Positions 1-8,408 are shown, counted from the first letter of the stretch. The stretch is 12,366 bases of DNA from Mycobacterium sp. (GCA_025965815.1 JAOPWF010000549.1:1-12366), one strand, 5' to 3'. Made by a program: numbers and translations. Notes: a model not told the origin generated them from the sequence alone.

Positions 1-59
1 TAGGAGCCCAGGTCGTAGTACGGTTCGCAACCGAGCGGAACCGTCGTGGTTACCGTCAT
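1..59 (-). CDS. N-terminal fragment of a gene leaving the left edge, possibly a TPR-repeat protein
   Basis: Reading leftwards from an ATG at 59 gives 19 codons and then the window ends: MTVTTTVPLGCEPYYDLGS. The codons end mostly in G or C. The EPYYDLGS string resembles what I remember from the start of actinobacterial tetratricopeptide-repeat proteins, but 19 residues cannot establish a family, so the product is a guess. There is no clear Shine-Dalgarno sequence. A TAGTGT hexamer on the minus strand (72 to 67) ends seven bases before the ATG, the layout of a leaderless mycobacterial promoter. The gene lies 51 bases downstream of the chimeric amidase ORF on the same strand and could also be read through from it. 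Confidence 0.4.
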   Translation of the reverse strand, partial: MTVTTTVPLGCEPYYDLGS

Positions 60-66
60 GACTCGC

Positions 67-72
67 ACACTA
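67..72 (-). promoter_or_regulatory. Candidate -10 hexamer (TAGTGT) for a leaderless start at 59
   Basis: On the minus strand TAGTGT matches the mycobacterial TANNNT -10 element. It is followed by seven bases and then the ATG at 59, so transcription would begin at or next to the start codon. I see no convincing -35 hexamer, which is common in mycobacteria. A single hexamer is weak evidence. Confidence 0.3.
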
Positions 73-110
73 ATTCAGCGGCGACGGGGCGGGGACGATA
101 CCGCGACGGG

Positions 111-1100
111 TCAGCTCTGCAGCGCGGGTCGGCGAGCCGATGGCGCGTCGGTGACGGTCTTGGGCCGCCCTCCCCTGGAGGCCACGACACGTCGGACCGT
201 GGCGGCCAGCGCCAGGACGGAACCGGCCGCCGCCCAGACCATCAGCGTGACGAGGGGGGTTACCGCGCCGTTGCCGCCGAAGTACTGCACGCTGCGCAGC
301 AGGGCCACTCCCGATCCCTGCGGCGGTGATCCGTCGTAGCGGGGTCCGCGATCGCGGGTCCAGGAGTCGTTGTCGTCCGGAAACGCCATGACGTCGAAGA
401 TCCGGTCGACGTCGTCGATGCAGCCTGCCATCACGCTGATGCAGTCCAGCGATTTGCACGCCGGAACCAGGCCCACTGTGCTGATCAGGCCACGGGACGG
501 CTTGAAGCCGACGACGCCATTGAGCGCGGCGGGCACCCGCCCGGATCCGGCCGTGTCGGTGGCGACCGCGAACGGGACCTGACCCAGTGCGACGGCAACC
601 GCGGAGCCGGAACTCGATCCGCCGGAGATCATCTCACCGCCGAATACGCTGCGCGGCACCGTGTACGGCGTCCGCGTCCCGTTCAGGCCGGTCGTGAACT
701 GGTCGAGATTGGTCTTGCCCACATAGATCGCGCCCGCGTCAAGCAGCCGACGCAGCACCGGAGCGGTGGTCGAGGCGAAATAGGCGTAGTCCGGACAGGA
801 CAGGGTGGTCGGGACGCCCTCGACAGCGATGCTGTCCTTGACACCGAACGGCACACCGTAGAGCGGCAGCGTTCGCGCACCCGGCCGGTTCTCGACGTCC
901 TGGGCCGCGGCGAGGAGTTCGTCGCGGGGGACCGTGGACAACCAGGCGCCGTCGTCACCACGGGCCGCGATGGCGTCGGCGACCCGGGCCGCCGTCTTGG
1001 TCGGCGATCCGGTTCCGCGGGCGTGTGATGCCAGGATCTCGGCCACCGAAGGCCCTATCGACGGACCCTGTGCCGCTTCGTGCCCGCCTCCCGGTGCCAT
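111..1100 (-). CDS. Chimeric ORF: AtzF-type amidase (allophanate hydrolase) domain joined to the C-terminus of a membrane protein
   Basis: This 329-residue ORF starts at the ATG at 1100. Residues ~15–250 are an amidase-signature domain most like allophanate hydrolase, which converts allophanate to ammonia and CO2 in urea breakdown. The Lys–Ser–Ser triad is visible: K88 in VKDS, cis-Ser S162 in GGSSSGSA, nucleophile S186 in TDTAGSGR. The spacings (74 and 24) equal those of Pseudomonas AtzF K91/S165/S189. After about residue 250 the similarity stops. From ~258 (SPPQGSGVALLRSVQYFGG) comes one hydrophobic helix (~279–301, ending in RR) and a basic tail. That resembles the last loop and transmembrane segment of DUF3533/YhgE or ABC-2 type membrane proteins. 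Allophanate hydrolases are usually ~450–600 residues, so the amidase is truncated. The reading frame stays open across the join near 325–345. Activity is uncertain because much of the fold is missing. No Shine-Dalgarno sequence is seen. Confidence 0.75.
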   Translation of the reverse strand: MAPGGGHEAAQGPSIGPSVAEILASHARGTGSPTKTAARVADAIAARGDDGAWLSTVPRDELLAAAQDVENRPGARTLPLYGVPFGVKDSIAVEGVPTTLSCPDYAYFASTTAPVLRRLLDAGAIYVGKTNLDQFTTGLNGTRTPYTVPRSVFGGEMISGGSSSGSAVAVALGQVPFAVATDTAGSGRVPAALNGVVGFKPSRGLISTVGLVPACKSLDCISVMAGCIDDVDRIFDVMAFPDDNDSWTRDRGPRYDGSPPQGSGVALLRSVQYFGGNGAVTPLVTLMVWAAAGSVLALAATVRRVVASRGGRPKTVTDAPSARRPALQS

Positions 1101-1372
1101 AGTTGTTCATTGTCGACAGAAGGATGCCAACCGCGGAACGGTTGTGTGTCAATTGTGTAAGCGCGGACCTGGCCGATCGCGTCATCCCCGCCGCCGGATG
1201 GATTATCGACAATTGTCTGGGCGACGCACCGGCGACTCCTGCGCTAATGAAACGCTCAGTCGTGCAACGTGTTTCGGACACAGGCTCGGACCCCGGGTCT
1301 GCCGGGGAACTATCGCACCGGGTTCCTTCGTTGTTGGCAAGCGTTCACCGGACACAAGATGGAGGCCAGGCG
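1101..1372. promoter_or_regulatory. Divergent control region with a repeated ATTRTCGACA motif
   Basis: This spacer lies between the divergent amidase and DUF5701 genes. ATTGTCGACA (1109–1118) recurs as ATTATCGACA (1202–1211). The second copy extends to ATTATCGACAAT, a palindrome with one mismatched pair, and merges with a perfect GACAATTGTC palindrome (1208–1217). TCGACA-centred sites of this kind resemble operators of FadR/VanR-type GntR repressors, but no such regulator is in the window, so this is inference. For the amidase, the minus strand carries TTGACA (1152–1147), 17 bases, then TGGCAT (1129–1124), a promoter with a weak -10. The first operator copy would cover its start site. A CCCCGG/CCGGGG hairpin (1291–1307) has no T run. 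I see no convincing gene here. Confidence 0.4.
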
Positions 1373-2020
1373 TTGACCGCAGTCTCACTGACCCTGCCGA
1401 CTCCCGGCGAACAGGCCGACCGACTCATCGAACTCGGTGTCCACGATGTCGCTGGACTTCCCGCGGCATGGCTGCGCCACGCGGCGCAGCGAGTGTCGTC
1501 CGACAACGCGCTGCTGGTGGTATATCCAGACCTGGCTCCGGCGTCGGCTCTGGCTCCGCTGTTGGACCTCGACGGCAAACGTGGCTTTGTGGTCTCGGAC
1601 ATGACCGATGTCGACGACTTCACGGCGATCCCGTCGGTCGCCCTGCCCGCCGCGCCGGTGTACGTCGTCTACGACGTGTGCCGTGGAGACGCGATGGCGA
1701 ACTGGAGTCCGGACGAGGCGCTGCCTGCCATCCATTTCGACGGGCGGATGCCACTGACGCTCGGTGAAGGCATCCACTGGCTGCTGCAGGAACCTCGCGC
1801 GCTCGAACGCGGCCGCTGCTTCATGACCATCGGGTCGAGGCGACGCAAGCCCGACGGCGCGCTCGACACCAGGGTGCCCGCCCTGTGGATCAGCAACGGC
1901 ACCGGTCGCGACGGTGCGGCCAACCGCAATGCGCCCAAGGTCGGCTGGTGCTGGGCCGGCAATCGGCACACCTGGCTCGGTTTCGCGTCGGCCGCGGGCC
2001 GGACACCCCTGGTCGGCCAA

Positions 2021-3631
<1,611 letters not shown>

Positions 3632-3654
3632 GGGTCCGCTCCTCGCCAGAACAC

Positions 3655-3674
3655 AAGTCAACAGTTGGTGACTT
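3655..3674. promoter_or_regulatory. TetR-type operator copy 1
   Basis: AAGTCAACAGTTGGTGACTT is a 20-base near-palindrome with eight of ten pairs matching (AAGTCA against TGACTT outermost). It spans the predicted transcription start of the monooxygenase gene, just downstream of its -10, so a bound repressor would block initiation. An 18-base copy of the same pattern lies 45 bases away at 3702–3719. Binding by the adjacent TetR protein is inferred from position. Confidence 0.6.
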
Positions 3675-3676
3675 CG

Positions 3677-3706
3677 ACCATAGACGCGGCCACGACACCA
3701 TGTCAA
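3677..3706 (-). promoter_or_regulatory. Monooxygenase promoter (TTGACA – 18 – TATGGT)
   Basis: On the minus strand a perfect -35 TTGACA (3706–3701) is followed by 18 bases and a -10 TATGGT (3682–3677), which matches TANNNT. The expected start site near 3670 leaves a leader of about 40 bases with an AGGAG ribosome site before the ATG at 3631. Operator copy 2 overlaps the -35 and copy 1 overlaps the start site. Confidence 0.6.
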
Positions 3707-3719
3707 CGGACGATGACTT
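3702..3719. promoter_or_regulatory. TetR-type operator copy 2
   Basis: GTCAACGGACGATGACTT matches copy 1 (GTCAACAGTTGGTGACTT) at 14 of 18 positions, with identical spacing between its GTCA and TGAC arms. It overlaps the monooxygenase -35 and abuts the predicted tetR -10 (3719–3724), so one bound repressor could silence both directions. It also contains an ATG (3713) in frame with tetR, which argues that translation begins at the next ATG, 3731. Confidence 0.55.
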
Positions 3720-3724
3720 ATGCT
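3719..3724 (+). promoter_or_regulatory. Candidate tetR -10 hexamer, leaderless layout
   Basis: TATGCT fits TANNNT and ends six bases before the ATG at 3731, so the transcript would begin at the start codon. That agrees with the absence of a Shine-Dalgarno sequence there. The -35 region is occupied by operator copy 2 and is not conserved. Confidence 0.45.
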
Positions 3725-3730
3725 GGCCGT

Positions 3731-4294
3731 ATGGTGACAACGCGGGTGCGCAACGCTCAGGAGACGCGCGCCGACATCTTGGCGGCCGCCCGGGGGCGCT
3801 TCGGTGCCGAGGGCTACGAGCGCACTACCTTGCGGGCCGTAGCGGCGGACGTCGGCGTCGACGCCGCGCTGGTGATCCGCTATTTCGGCAGTAAGCAGGA
3901 CCTCTTCGCCGCGGCCGCGGAGTTCACCATCGACCTGCCCGACCTGACCGACGTGGACCCGGATGACCTGGCCGAGGCGTTGTTGCCGCGATTCTTCGCC
4001 GTCTGGGAGTACGACAGCACGTTCCTCGCGCTGCTGCGGGCGGCGATGACCAGCCCGGTCGCCGCCGAAACTATGCGCCAGGTGTTCGCCAGGCAGGTGG
4101 CGCCCAAACTGAGTGCCATCACGCCGGACCACCACGCGCAGCGGGCGGGGTTGTTCGGTGCGTACATCATCGGCTTGGCGACTACCCGGTACGTACTGGC
4201 CAACCCCGCGATCGCGGAGGTGGGACACGAGGAGTTGACTCGCTGGACCGCACCCGTCGTCCGTCAACTGCTGGTGGGGCCTGCACCTTCGTAG
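3731..4294 (+). CDS. TetR/AcrR family transcriptional regulator
   Basis: The protein has 187 residues. The N-terminal ~55 residues form the TetR helix-turn-helix domain: RADILAAARGRFGAEGYERT, then LRAVAADVGVDAALVIRYFGSKQDLF, the typical recognition helix and Y-F-x-S-K-x-x-L motif. The rest is a helical ligand-binding and dimerisation domain (LLRAAMTSPVAAETMRQVF; IIGLATTRYVLA) like the C-terminal domains common in actinobacterial TetR proteins. An in-frame ATG at 3713 is possible, but it lies inside an operator, and the 3731 start has a well-placed -10 for leaderless expression. The gene is divergent from the FAD monooxygenase with a 99-base spacer holding two operator copies, so it probably represses both that gene and itself until an unknown, perhaps aromatic, ligand binds. 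Confidence 0.92.
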   Translation: MVTTRVRNAQETRADILAAARGRFGAEGYERTTLRAVAADVGVDAALVIRYFGSKQDLFAAAAEFTIDLPDLTDVDPDDLAEALLPRFFAVWEYDSTFLALLRAAMTSPVAAETMRQVFARQVAPKLSAITPDHHAQRAGLFGAYIIGLATTRYVLANPAIAEVGHEELTRWTAPVVRQLLVGPAPS

Positions 4295-4338
4295 GACACC
4301 GGGGAACGCGGTGGTTATCGGCCAGGGTTGATCTCGCC

Positions 4339-4554
4339 ATGACCAGTTCAGCAGACGGGGACGCCGCGAAGGCAGTCGTCCGGCGCCTCGGAGTCTCGCC
4401 GACCGGGCGTTCGGTTCGCTTCGAGGCGGTGGACGCGATGCGGGTGCGGGACGGCCGGATCACCGGCCACTGGGGTGTGGCGAACCTGCTGTCGCTGATG
4501 ACCCAGTTGGGCGCGCTGCTGCCTGCTGCTCAGGCGGCTCGACACCGGCGCTAG
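4339..4554 (+). pseudogene. Remnant of a SnoaL-like ester cyclase (C-terminal part only)
   Basis: Residues ~20–60 of this 71-codon frame (VSPTGRSVRFEAVDAMRVRD, then GRITGHWGVANLLSLMTQLG) match the C-terminal half of SnoaL-like ester cyclases, small proteins of ~130–140 residues. The N-terminal half is missing. The residues before VSPTGR (MTSSADGDAAKAVVRRLG) do not look like the expected strand, and the 44 bases back to the tetR stop have no room for it. There is no Shine-Dalgarno sequence before the ATG at 4339. A decayed or deleted gene is the likeliest reading; a short functional protein is possible but unlikely. Its TAG stop lies inside the KstR-type palindrome of the next gene. Confidence 0.6.
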
Positions 4555-4566
4555 AACGTGTTCTAG
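4551..4566. promoter_or_regulatory. KstR operator (sterol catabolism repressor site)
   Basis: CTAGAACGTGTTCTAG is an inverted repeat with seven perfect pairs around a central GT. Its inner 14 bases (4552–4565) fit the published mycobacterial KstR consensus TnnAACnnGTTnnA at every fixed position. KstR is a TetR-family repressor released by cholesterol-derived CoA thioesters. The site ends seven bases before the GTG of the thioesterase gene, so repression of that gene is the natural reading. The regulator itself is not in the window. Confidence 0.75.
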
Positions 4567-4573
4567 TTCATGG

Positions 4574-5200
4574 GTGCTGGACTTCACCCTCGAGAACCTC
4601 AGTGCCGATGACGTCGAACGGCTGCGCTCTATCTACGAGCCGCTGACGAAGTCGGTTCGTGAGCTCATCGACGCCACCATTCGCACCGAAGTCGATGCCG
4701 AGACCGTCGCGGCTGCCAAGGCCGAGATCGATTCGGCCACCGCACGATTGCGAGCCAAACAACTTGACGGCGCGTACGGCGTCCGATTCACCCCCGATCG
4801 CGAAAACAGCATGGCCTGGGGGAATGTCGTCATCGGTGTGCGGAATCCCATCGCGCCGCCGCTGGTGGTCAACAAGGACCCGGCCGGCAAGGTCTGGGCC
4901 GATTTCCACCTCGGCGCCGCCTACGAAGGCCCACCCGGTCACGTACACGGGGGAGTCGGCGCGCTGGTGTTGGACCACATCCTCGGCGAAGCTGCCAGCA
5001 AGCCCGAGACCCCACGGCTCACCGGGACAATCACCCTGCGCTACGTGCGCGCGACCCGGCTGGGTGATCTGCACGCGGAGGCAGCGATAGTGCGAACCGA
5101 AGGGGTGAAAACCTTCGCCGCGGGTTACCTCGCGGACGACGAAGGCGTCACCGTCGAGGCCGACGGCGTGTTCATCGTTCCGCGATGGGCACGCGACTAG
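4574..5200 (+). CDS. PaaI-family hotdog-fold acyl-CoA thioesterase
   Basis: The protein has 208 residues from a GTG at 4574; an ATG at 4570 is out of frame. Residues 1–65 are helical and charged. The hotdog domain covers ~80–205, with the PaaI-type GPPGHVHGG (119–127) beginning the central helix and D134 in ALVLDHILG at the position of the usual catalytic acid. Such enzymes hydrolyse acyl-CoA thioesters in the cytoplasm. The KstR site directly upstream implies induction during sterol growth, so the substrate may be a sterol-derived acyl-CoA, perhaps to recover CoA from stalled intermediates. That is inference. The N-terminal extension makes it longer than classical PaaI (~140 residues) but is seen in actinobacterial relatives. 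It converges on the FUSC gene across a hairpin. Confidence 0.85.
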   Translation: MLDFTLENLSADDVERLRSIYEPLTKSVRELIDATIRTEVDAETVAAAKAEIDSATARLRAKQLDGAYGVRFTPDRENSMAWGNVVIGVRNPIAPPLVVNKDPAGKVWADFHLGAAYEGPPGHVHGGVGALVLDHILGEAASKPETPRLTGTITLRYVRATRLGDLHAEAAIVRTEGVKTFAAGYLADDEGVTVEADGVFIVPRWARD

Positions 5201-5210
5201 TCCGATCCGT

Positions 5211-5229
5211 ACCGTTGTGCGACAACGGT
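5211..5229. terminator. Bidirectional hairpin between convergent genes
   Basis: ACCGTTGT and ACAACGGT form a perfect eight-pair stem with a GCG loop. It fills the 29-base gap between the thioesterase stop (5200) and the FUSC stop (5230). There is no T run on either side, but mycobacterial terminators often lack one, and the position between converging genes fits termination in both directions. Confidence 0.6.
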
Positions 5230-7353
5230 TCAGGATTCTGCCAGCGGCCGTTCATCAACTGTGACGCCGAACAGACTCGAGGTGATCGTGGCGACCTCGC
5301 CGACGAGGACGCGGGCCGCGGCATCCTTCCGGTTCAGCATCGCCGCCGCCTGGCGCAGTTGCTGATTCGCCGCACTGAGATTCGCCGCATCGATGTTCCA
5401 GGGCTCCGCCGGGCTCGGCGGATCTCCGCGCAGTGCCTCGACATAGTCGTCGACCGCCACGATGAACTCCCGGCTCAGCGTGGGCGACGGATGCGGCGGA
5501 AGGTTCGATTCCAGCGTGGCGCAGGCGCCGGTGACGGAGTTCAGGGCGGCGCGATACGACCTGAGCCACTTCCGGTTCTCCCGTGATTCCACCCGGGTAC
5601 TGCCCGCCGCGGCCTCGAACGCGGCGCGTGCGCGAGCCGCTCGCTGCCACGCCCCTTGAAGGGCGTCGGCTGGATCCTCGAGCTCGTGGACGAAGGCCTT
5701 GACCACCATCGCCGCATAGTCGACCTCGGTCTTGAGCAGTTCGCCGGCCCGCTGGTGGAGCCGGATCAGCGACTGATCGGGAAGCAGTAGGTGAGCCGCT
5801 ACGGCAAGCGCGCCGCCGATGACGGTGGCGAACAGGCGATCGCCGATCGTCGCGCCGTCGGCAACGCCACTGATGTCGATCAGGAACACGATCGCCGCGG
5901 CCAGAGCGGCGCTGAGTGCCGCATAGCCGACTCCGGAAACGGCATAGGCGATCCCGAGGAACACCACCGCCAACACCGCGGCCGCCAGGCCGGCGGGATG
6001 CCAGATCATCGCTACCGCGGACGCCACAGAGATGCCGACGACGTTCCCGACGATGCGGGTGACGCACCGTGTGTAGGTGTGCGCTGTTTCGGGACGGAGC
6101 ACCATCAACACGGTCAACGGAATCCAGTAACCGTGCTCGACTCCGGTGAACCGGGCAACGGCCGTCCCCACCGCGGTGGCGCAGGCAAGCCGGACCGCGT
6201 GCCGCAAGATCGGTGAGGTGGGCGTCAGTTGGCTCCTGACGACGTCGACGCCGGAGGTCAGGATGCTCACCGGGTCGGGTCGCCGCAGTTCCTCGCCCCG
6301 CCGCGGCGCGGCGGGTTGTCCGGTAAACCGCAGCGCCGCCGCTTCGTGCAGTTGGGCCGAAAGGCGTTGGGCAGCCGGTGGTGTGGGCCCGCTCAGCCGT
6401 GCGATAGCCGTATCCACGCGGGGCAGCGCGCGTTCGGCGTCCGGCCGTGCGGTGCGACCACGGTCGGCGATGGCGTCAAGGACCTCCGCCGCAACCATCA
6501 GGACGTCTGCTGCGCCCTTCCCGCGGTCACCGGCGTCGTGCACGAGTCCGCGAAATGCACTCAGCGTCACCGAGATGCGCTCGGGCATGCCGTACCAGCC
6601 CCGATACGCCGGCGGCCGTCGTCGCGCTTGCCGCTCGGCGAGGGTGAATGCCTCCCGCAGCCAGATCAGCGGCGCCGTGTCCAACTGGGTGTGCGGGTCG
6701 GTCGCCAGGTTCCTGGCGTCGGTACCAAGCGATCGGTACGCATTCATCAGGGCGTCACGCTGCACCCGCCAGCGGCGGCGGGGCCAGACGGCGATCAGGG
6801 CAGCCTGGGTGAGACCGCCGGCGACCGCGAGAGCCGCTGACGTGACCGCCGCCGACGGCGACACCGACAGCTGGGGAGGCGTGACCAGCAGCGCGCTGGA
6901 GGCCGCCCCGACCAACCCGGCGTTGGCACCGAGCGCCCACTGCATCCCGGCGGCGAAACACCACACCGCCACCACGGCCACGAACATCCCGCTGTACGCC
7001 GAGGTCAGGGAGCCGACGAGCACCGCGAGGCCCATCTGAAGCGATACGGCGACGACGAGGTGTATCCGCCCGCGTGGACTGTCCTGCAGCGCCGTCGCAC
7101 CGGCGATCGCGGCGCTGCCTGCCGCCGACATCGCGGCGCCGGCTGAACCCCATTGCAGCGCAACCGTCACCACCACTAGGACGCCGAGCAGGCTGCGGGC
7201 GACCGCACTGACATCCGGCCAGAACACCCGCGGGGCGGCCCACCGCCGGATGCCCTTGATCATGCGCCCATTCTGGCCCAACGGCGGCCACCCGAAGGGA
7301 GCGTTGATCTTGGCGGGCTCCTCCCGGTTGAATCGCCCGCGGATGAGGTCCAT
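5230..7353 (-). CDS. FUSC-family integral membrane protein (aromatic acid exporter-like)
   Basis: The protein has 707 residues from the ATG at 7353. Two other starts are possible: 7395 (adds 14 residues with poor codon bias) and 7263 (MIKGIRRW). It has the two-part layout of fusaric-acid-resistance and YccS-like proteins. An N-terminal membrane block (~50–190) ends at WPRRRWR. A cytoplasmic helical stretch follows, then a second membrane block (~380–540) containing YWIPLTVLMVLRPE and TRIVGNVVGISVAS, the FUSC_2 signature region. A C-terminal cytoplasmic helical domain closes the protein. Family members are linked to efflux of aromatic acids or other organic anions, but most are uncharacterised and no substrate can be read here. 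It is monocistronic and convergent with the thioesterase. A minus-strand TATACT at 7544–7539 could be its -10, with a leader of about 180 bases. Confidence 0.85.
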   Translation of the reverse strand: MDLIRGRFNREEPAKINAPFGWPPLGQNGRMIKGIRRWAAPRVFWPDVSAVARSLLGVLVVVTVALQWGSAGAAMSAAGSAAIAGATALQDSPRGRIHLVVAVSLQMGLAVLVGSLTSAYSGMFVAVVAVWCFAAGMQWALGANAGLVGAASSALLVTPPQLSVSPSAAVTSAALAVAGGLTQAALIAVWPRRRWRVQRDALMNAYRSLGTDARNLATDPHTQLDTAPLIWLREAFTLAERQARRRPPAYRGWYGMPERISVTLSAFRGLVHDAGDRGKGAADVLMVAAEVLDAIADRGRTARPDAERALPRVDTAIARLSGPTPPAAQRLSAQLHEAAALRFTGQPAAPRRGEELRRPDPVSILTSGVDVVRSQLTPTSPILRHAVRLACATAVGTAVARFTGVEHGYWIPLTVLMVLRPETAHTYTRCVTRIVGNVVGISVASAVAMIWHPAGLAAAVLAVVFLGIAYAVSGVGYAALSAALAAAIVFLIDISGVADGATIGDRLFATVIGGALAVAAHLLLPDQSLIRLHQRAGELLKTEVDYAAMVVKAFVHELEDPADALQGAWQRAARARAAFEAAAGSTRVESRENRKWLRSYRAALNSVTGACATLESNLPPHPSPTLSREFIVAVDDYVEALRGDPPSPAEPWNIDAANLSAANQQLRQAAAMLNRKDAAARVLVGEVATITSSLFGVTVDERPLAES

Positions 7354-7670
7354 CCGATTTCCAGGTTGTCCAGCGTCCCGCACGACGACAGGCATTCGCA
7401 GGTCGCCTGCGCGCTGGACTCCCAGGAATCCGGTATCCGCTCCAGATCAGGCAGTCATCCGGCGAGGTTGCGAGCGGTCTATCCGAGGGTCGGAGAACCC
7501 TAAAGCTCGGTCAGTGAGCGACCTCATAACCCGCAGGAAGTATAGCGGGCCAAACCTTTCCGGTGGGAAAAAGCCGTGGATCCGCGTGGCGGTTGGCGGC
7601 AGTGCACCACCGCATCGCGCCATCGGGTGGTTCGCTGCCCCGGTAACAAGCGTGACGGTAGGTTCAGGGA
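7354..7670. other. Divergent intergenic region between FUSC and the EthD operon
   Basis: These 317 bases contain no convincing gene. They hold a CGCAGG/CCTGCG hairpin with a three-base loop (7397–7411), a minus-strand TATACT that may be a -10 for FUSC (7544–7539), a short TTTCC/GGAAA hairpin near 7557–7570, and the TAGGTT -10 candidate of the EthD gene. The extension of the FUSC frame to 7395 is poor in G/C at third positions and is taken as leader. Confidence 0.4.
7659..7664 (+). promoter_or_regulatory. Candidate -10 hexamer for leaderless EthD-gene start
   Basis: TAGGTT fits TANNNT and ends six bases before the ATG at 7671, the same geometry as at tetR. The purine stretch AGGGA directly touches the ATG and is too close to act as a Shine-Dalgarno site. 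No clear -35 is present. Confidence 0.45.
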
Positions 7671-8408
7671 ATGGAGAAGGTCGTCGCCGTCCTGCGGGGT
7701 GCCGAACGGGATGACACCTGGTGCACCCGGTTAAGGGTGCAGGTCGCCTCCGAAATCCTCGAACTCGGGATTGCCGGCCTCGCCGTCAATGTCCGCGACG
7801 ACCGGGTACGTGCCTCACTGATGACCTTGACCACGCTGGATCCGCCTGCGCTGGCGGTTGTCAGCCTGTGGGCAGAGCAGTCGTACGGCGATCAGGTGAA
7901 CGCAGCGATAGCGCTGCTGGAGAAGGAATGCGACCACGTCGACGCGTATCTGGTCACCGAGTCAGTGCCGCTGCCCCCGCCCGCGCTCGAACCCGGCGAG
8001 CGCACACCCGGCCTGGCCAATGTCGCGCTGCTGCGGAGGCCGGAAGACCTGGACGAGACGACGTGGCTGGCACGCTGGCACCTGGACCACACCCCGGTGG
8101 CGATCGAATCGCAGGCGACGTTCGGCTACACGCAGAACGCCGTGGTCCGGGCGTTGTCGCCGGACGCCCCGGTGATCGCCGCGGTCGTCGAGGAGCTGTT
8201 CCCGGAAGCAGCCGTATCAGACCTGCACGCGTTCTTCGGTGCCACCGACGACGACGACCTGAGCGACCGGATGAACCGGATGCTGGCCAGCACGTCGGCA
8301 TTCGGGGCGAACCAGAACATCGACACCGTGCCGACCAGTCGCTATGTGTTCCGAACGCCATTCAGCAACAACGGAATCCGTCGAAAGTACAGCCATGACG
8401 ACTCTTGA
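7671..8408 (+). CDS. EthD domain-containing protein
   Basis: The protein has 245 residues. The C-terminal half carries the EthD-type dimeric alpha/beta-barrel signature: WLARWHLDHTPVAIESQATF, then GYTQNAVVRAL, and a late segment ending VPTSRYVF. The N-terminal half (~1–100) has a plausible second ferredoxin-like layout but no motif I can name. EthD proteins occur beside oxidative degradation genes (EthD is needed for ethyl-tert-butyl-ether degradation in Rhodococcus), and their biochemistry is poorly known. No signal peptide or membrane helix is seen. It is the first gene of an operon: its last 14 bases overlap the next gene, which is followed closely by a crotonase. A role in oxidative or acyl-CoA catabolism is inferred from neighbours only. 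Confidence 0.8.
   Translation: MEKVVAVLRGAERDDTWCTRLRVQVASEILELGIAGLAVNVRDDRVRASLMTLTTLDPPALAVVSLWAEQSYGDQVNAAIALLEKECDHVDAYLVTESVPLPPPALEPGERTPGLANVALLRRPEDLDETTWLARWHLDHTPVAIESQATFGYTQNAVVRALSPDAPVIAAVVEELFPEAAVSDLHAFFGATDDDDLSDRMNRMLASTSAFGANQNIDTVPTSRYVFRTPFSNNGIRRKYSHDDS

Noticed and set aside
1263..1276. Second possible KstR site (TGCAACGTGTTTCG)
   Set aside because: It fits seven of the eight fixed consensus positions but is poorly palindromic outside the core and lies before a gene with no known sterol link.
1291..1307. CCCCGG/CCGGGG hairpin as a terminator
   Set aside because: Six pairs without a T run, in a region where no upstream gene needs terminating.
934..1767. 277-codon plus-strand frame overlapping the amidase start and the DUF5701 gene
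   Set aside because: Arginine-rich composition, no motifs, and it conflicts with the DUF5701 frame on the same strand.
3632..4267. N-terminal extension of the monooxygenase frame to 748 residues
   Set aside because: It runs antisense through the tetR gene, has no domain character, and the ATG at 3631 has a ribosome site and starts directly before the FAD-binding motif.
6146..7039. 297-codon plus-strand frame inside the FUSC gene
   Set aside because: Serine/arginine/alanine-rich shadow with no recognisable domain, opposite a well-supported membrane protein.
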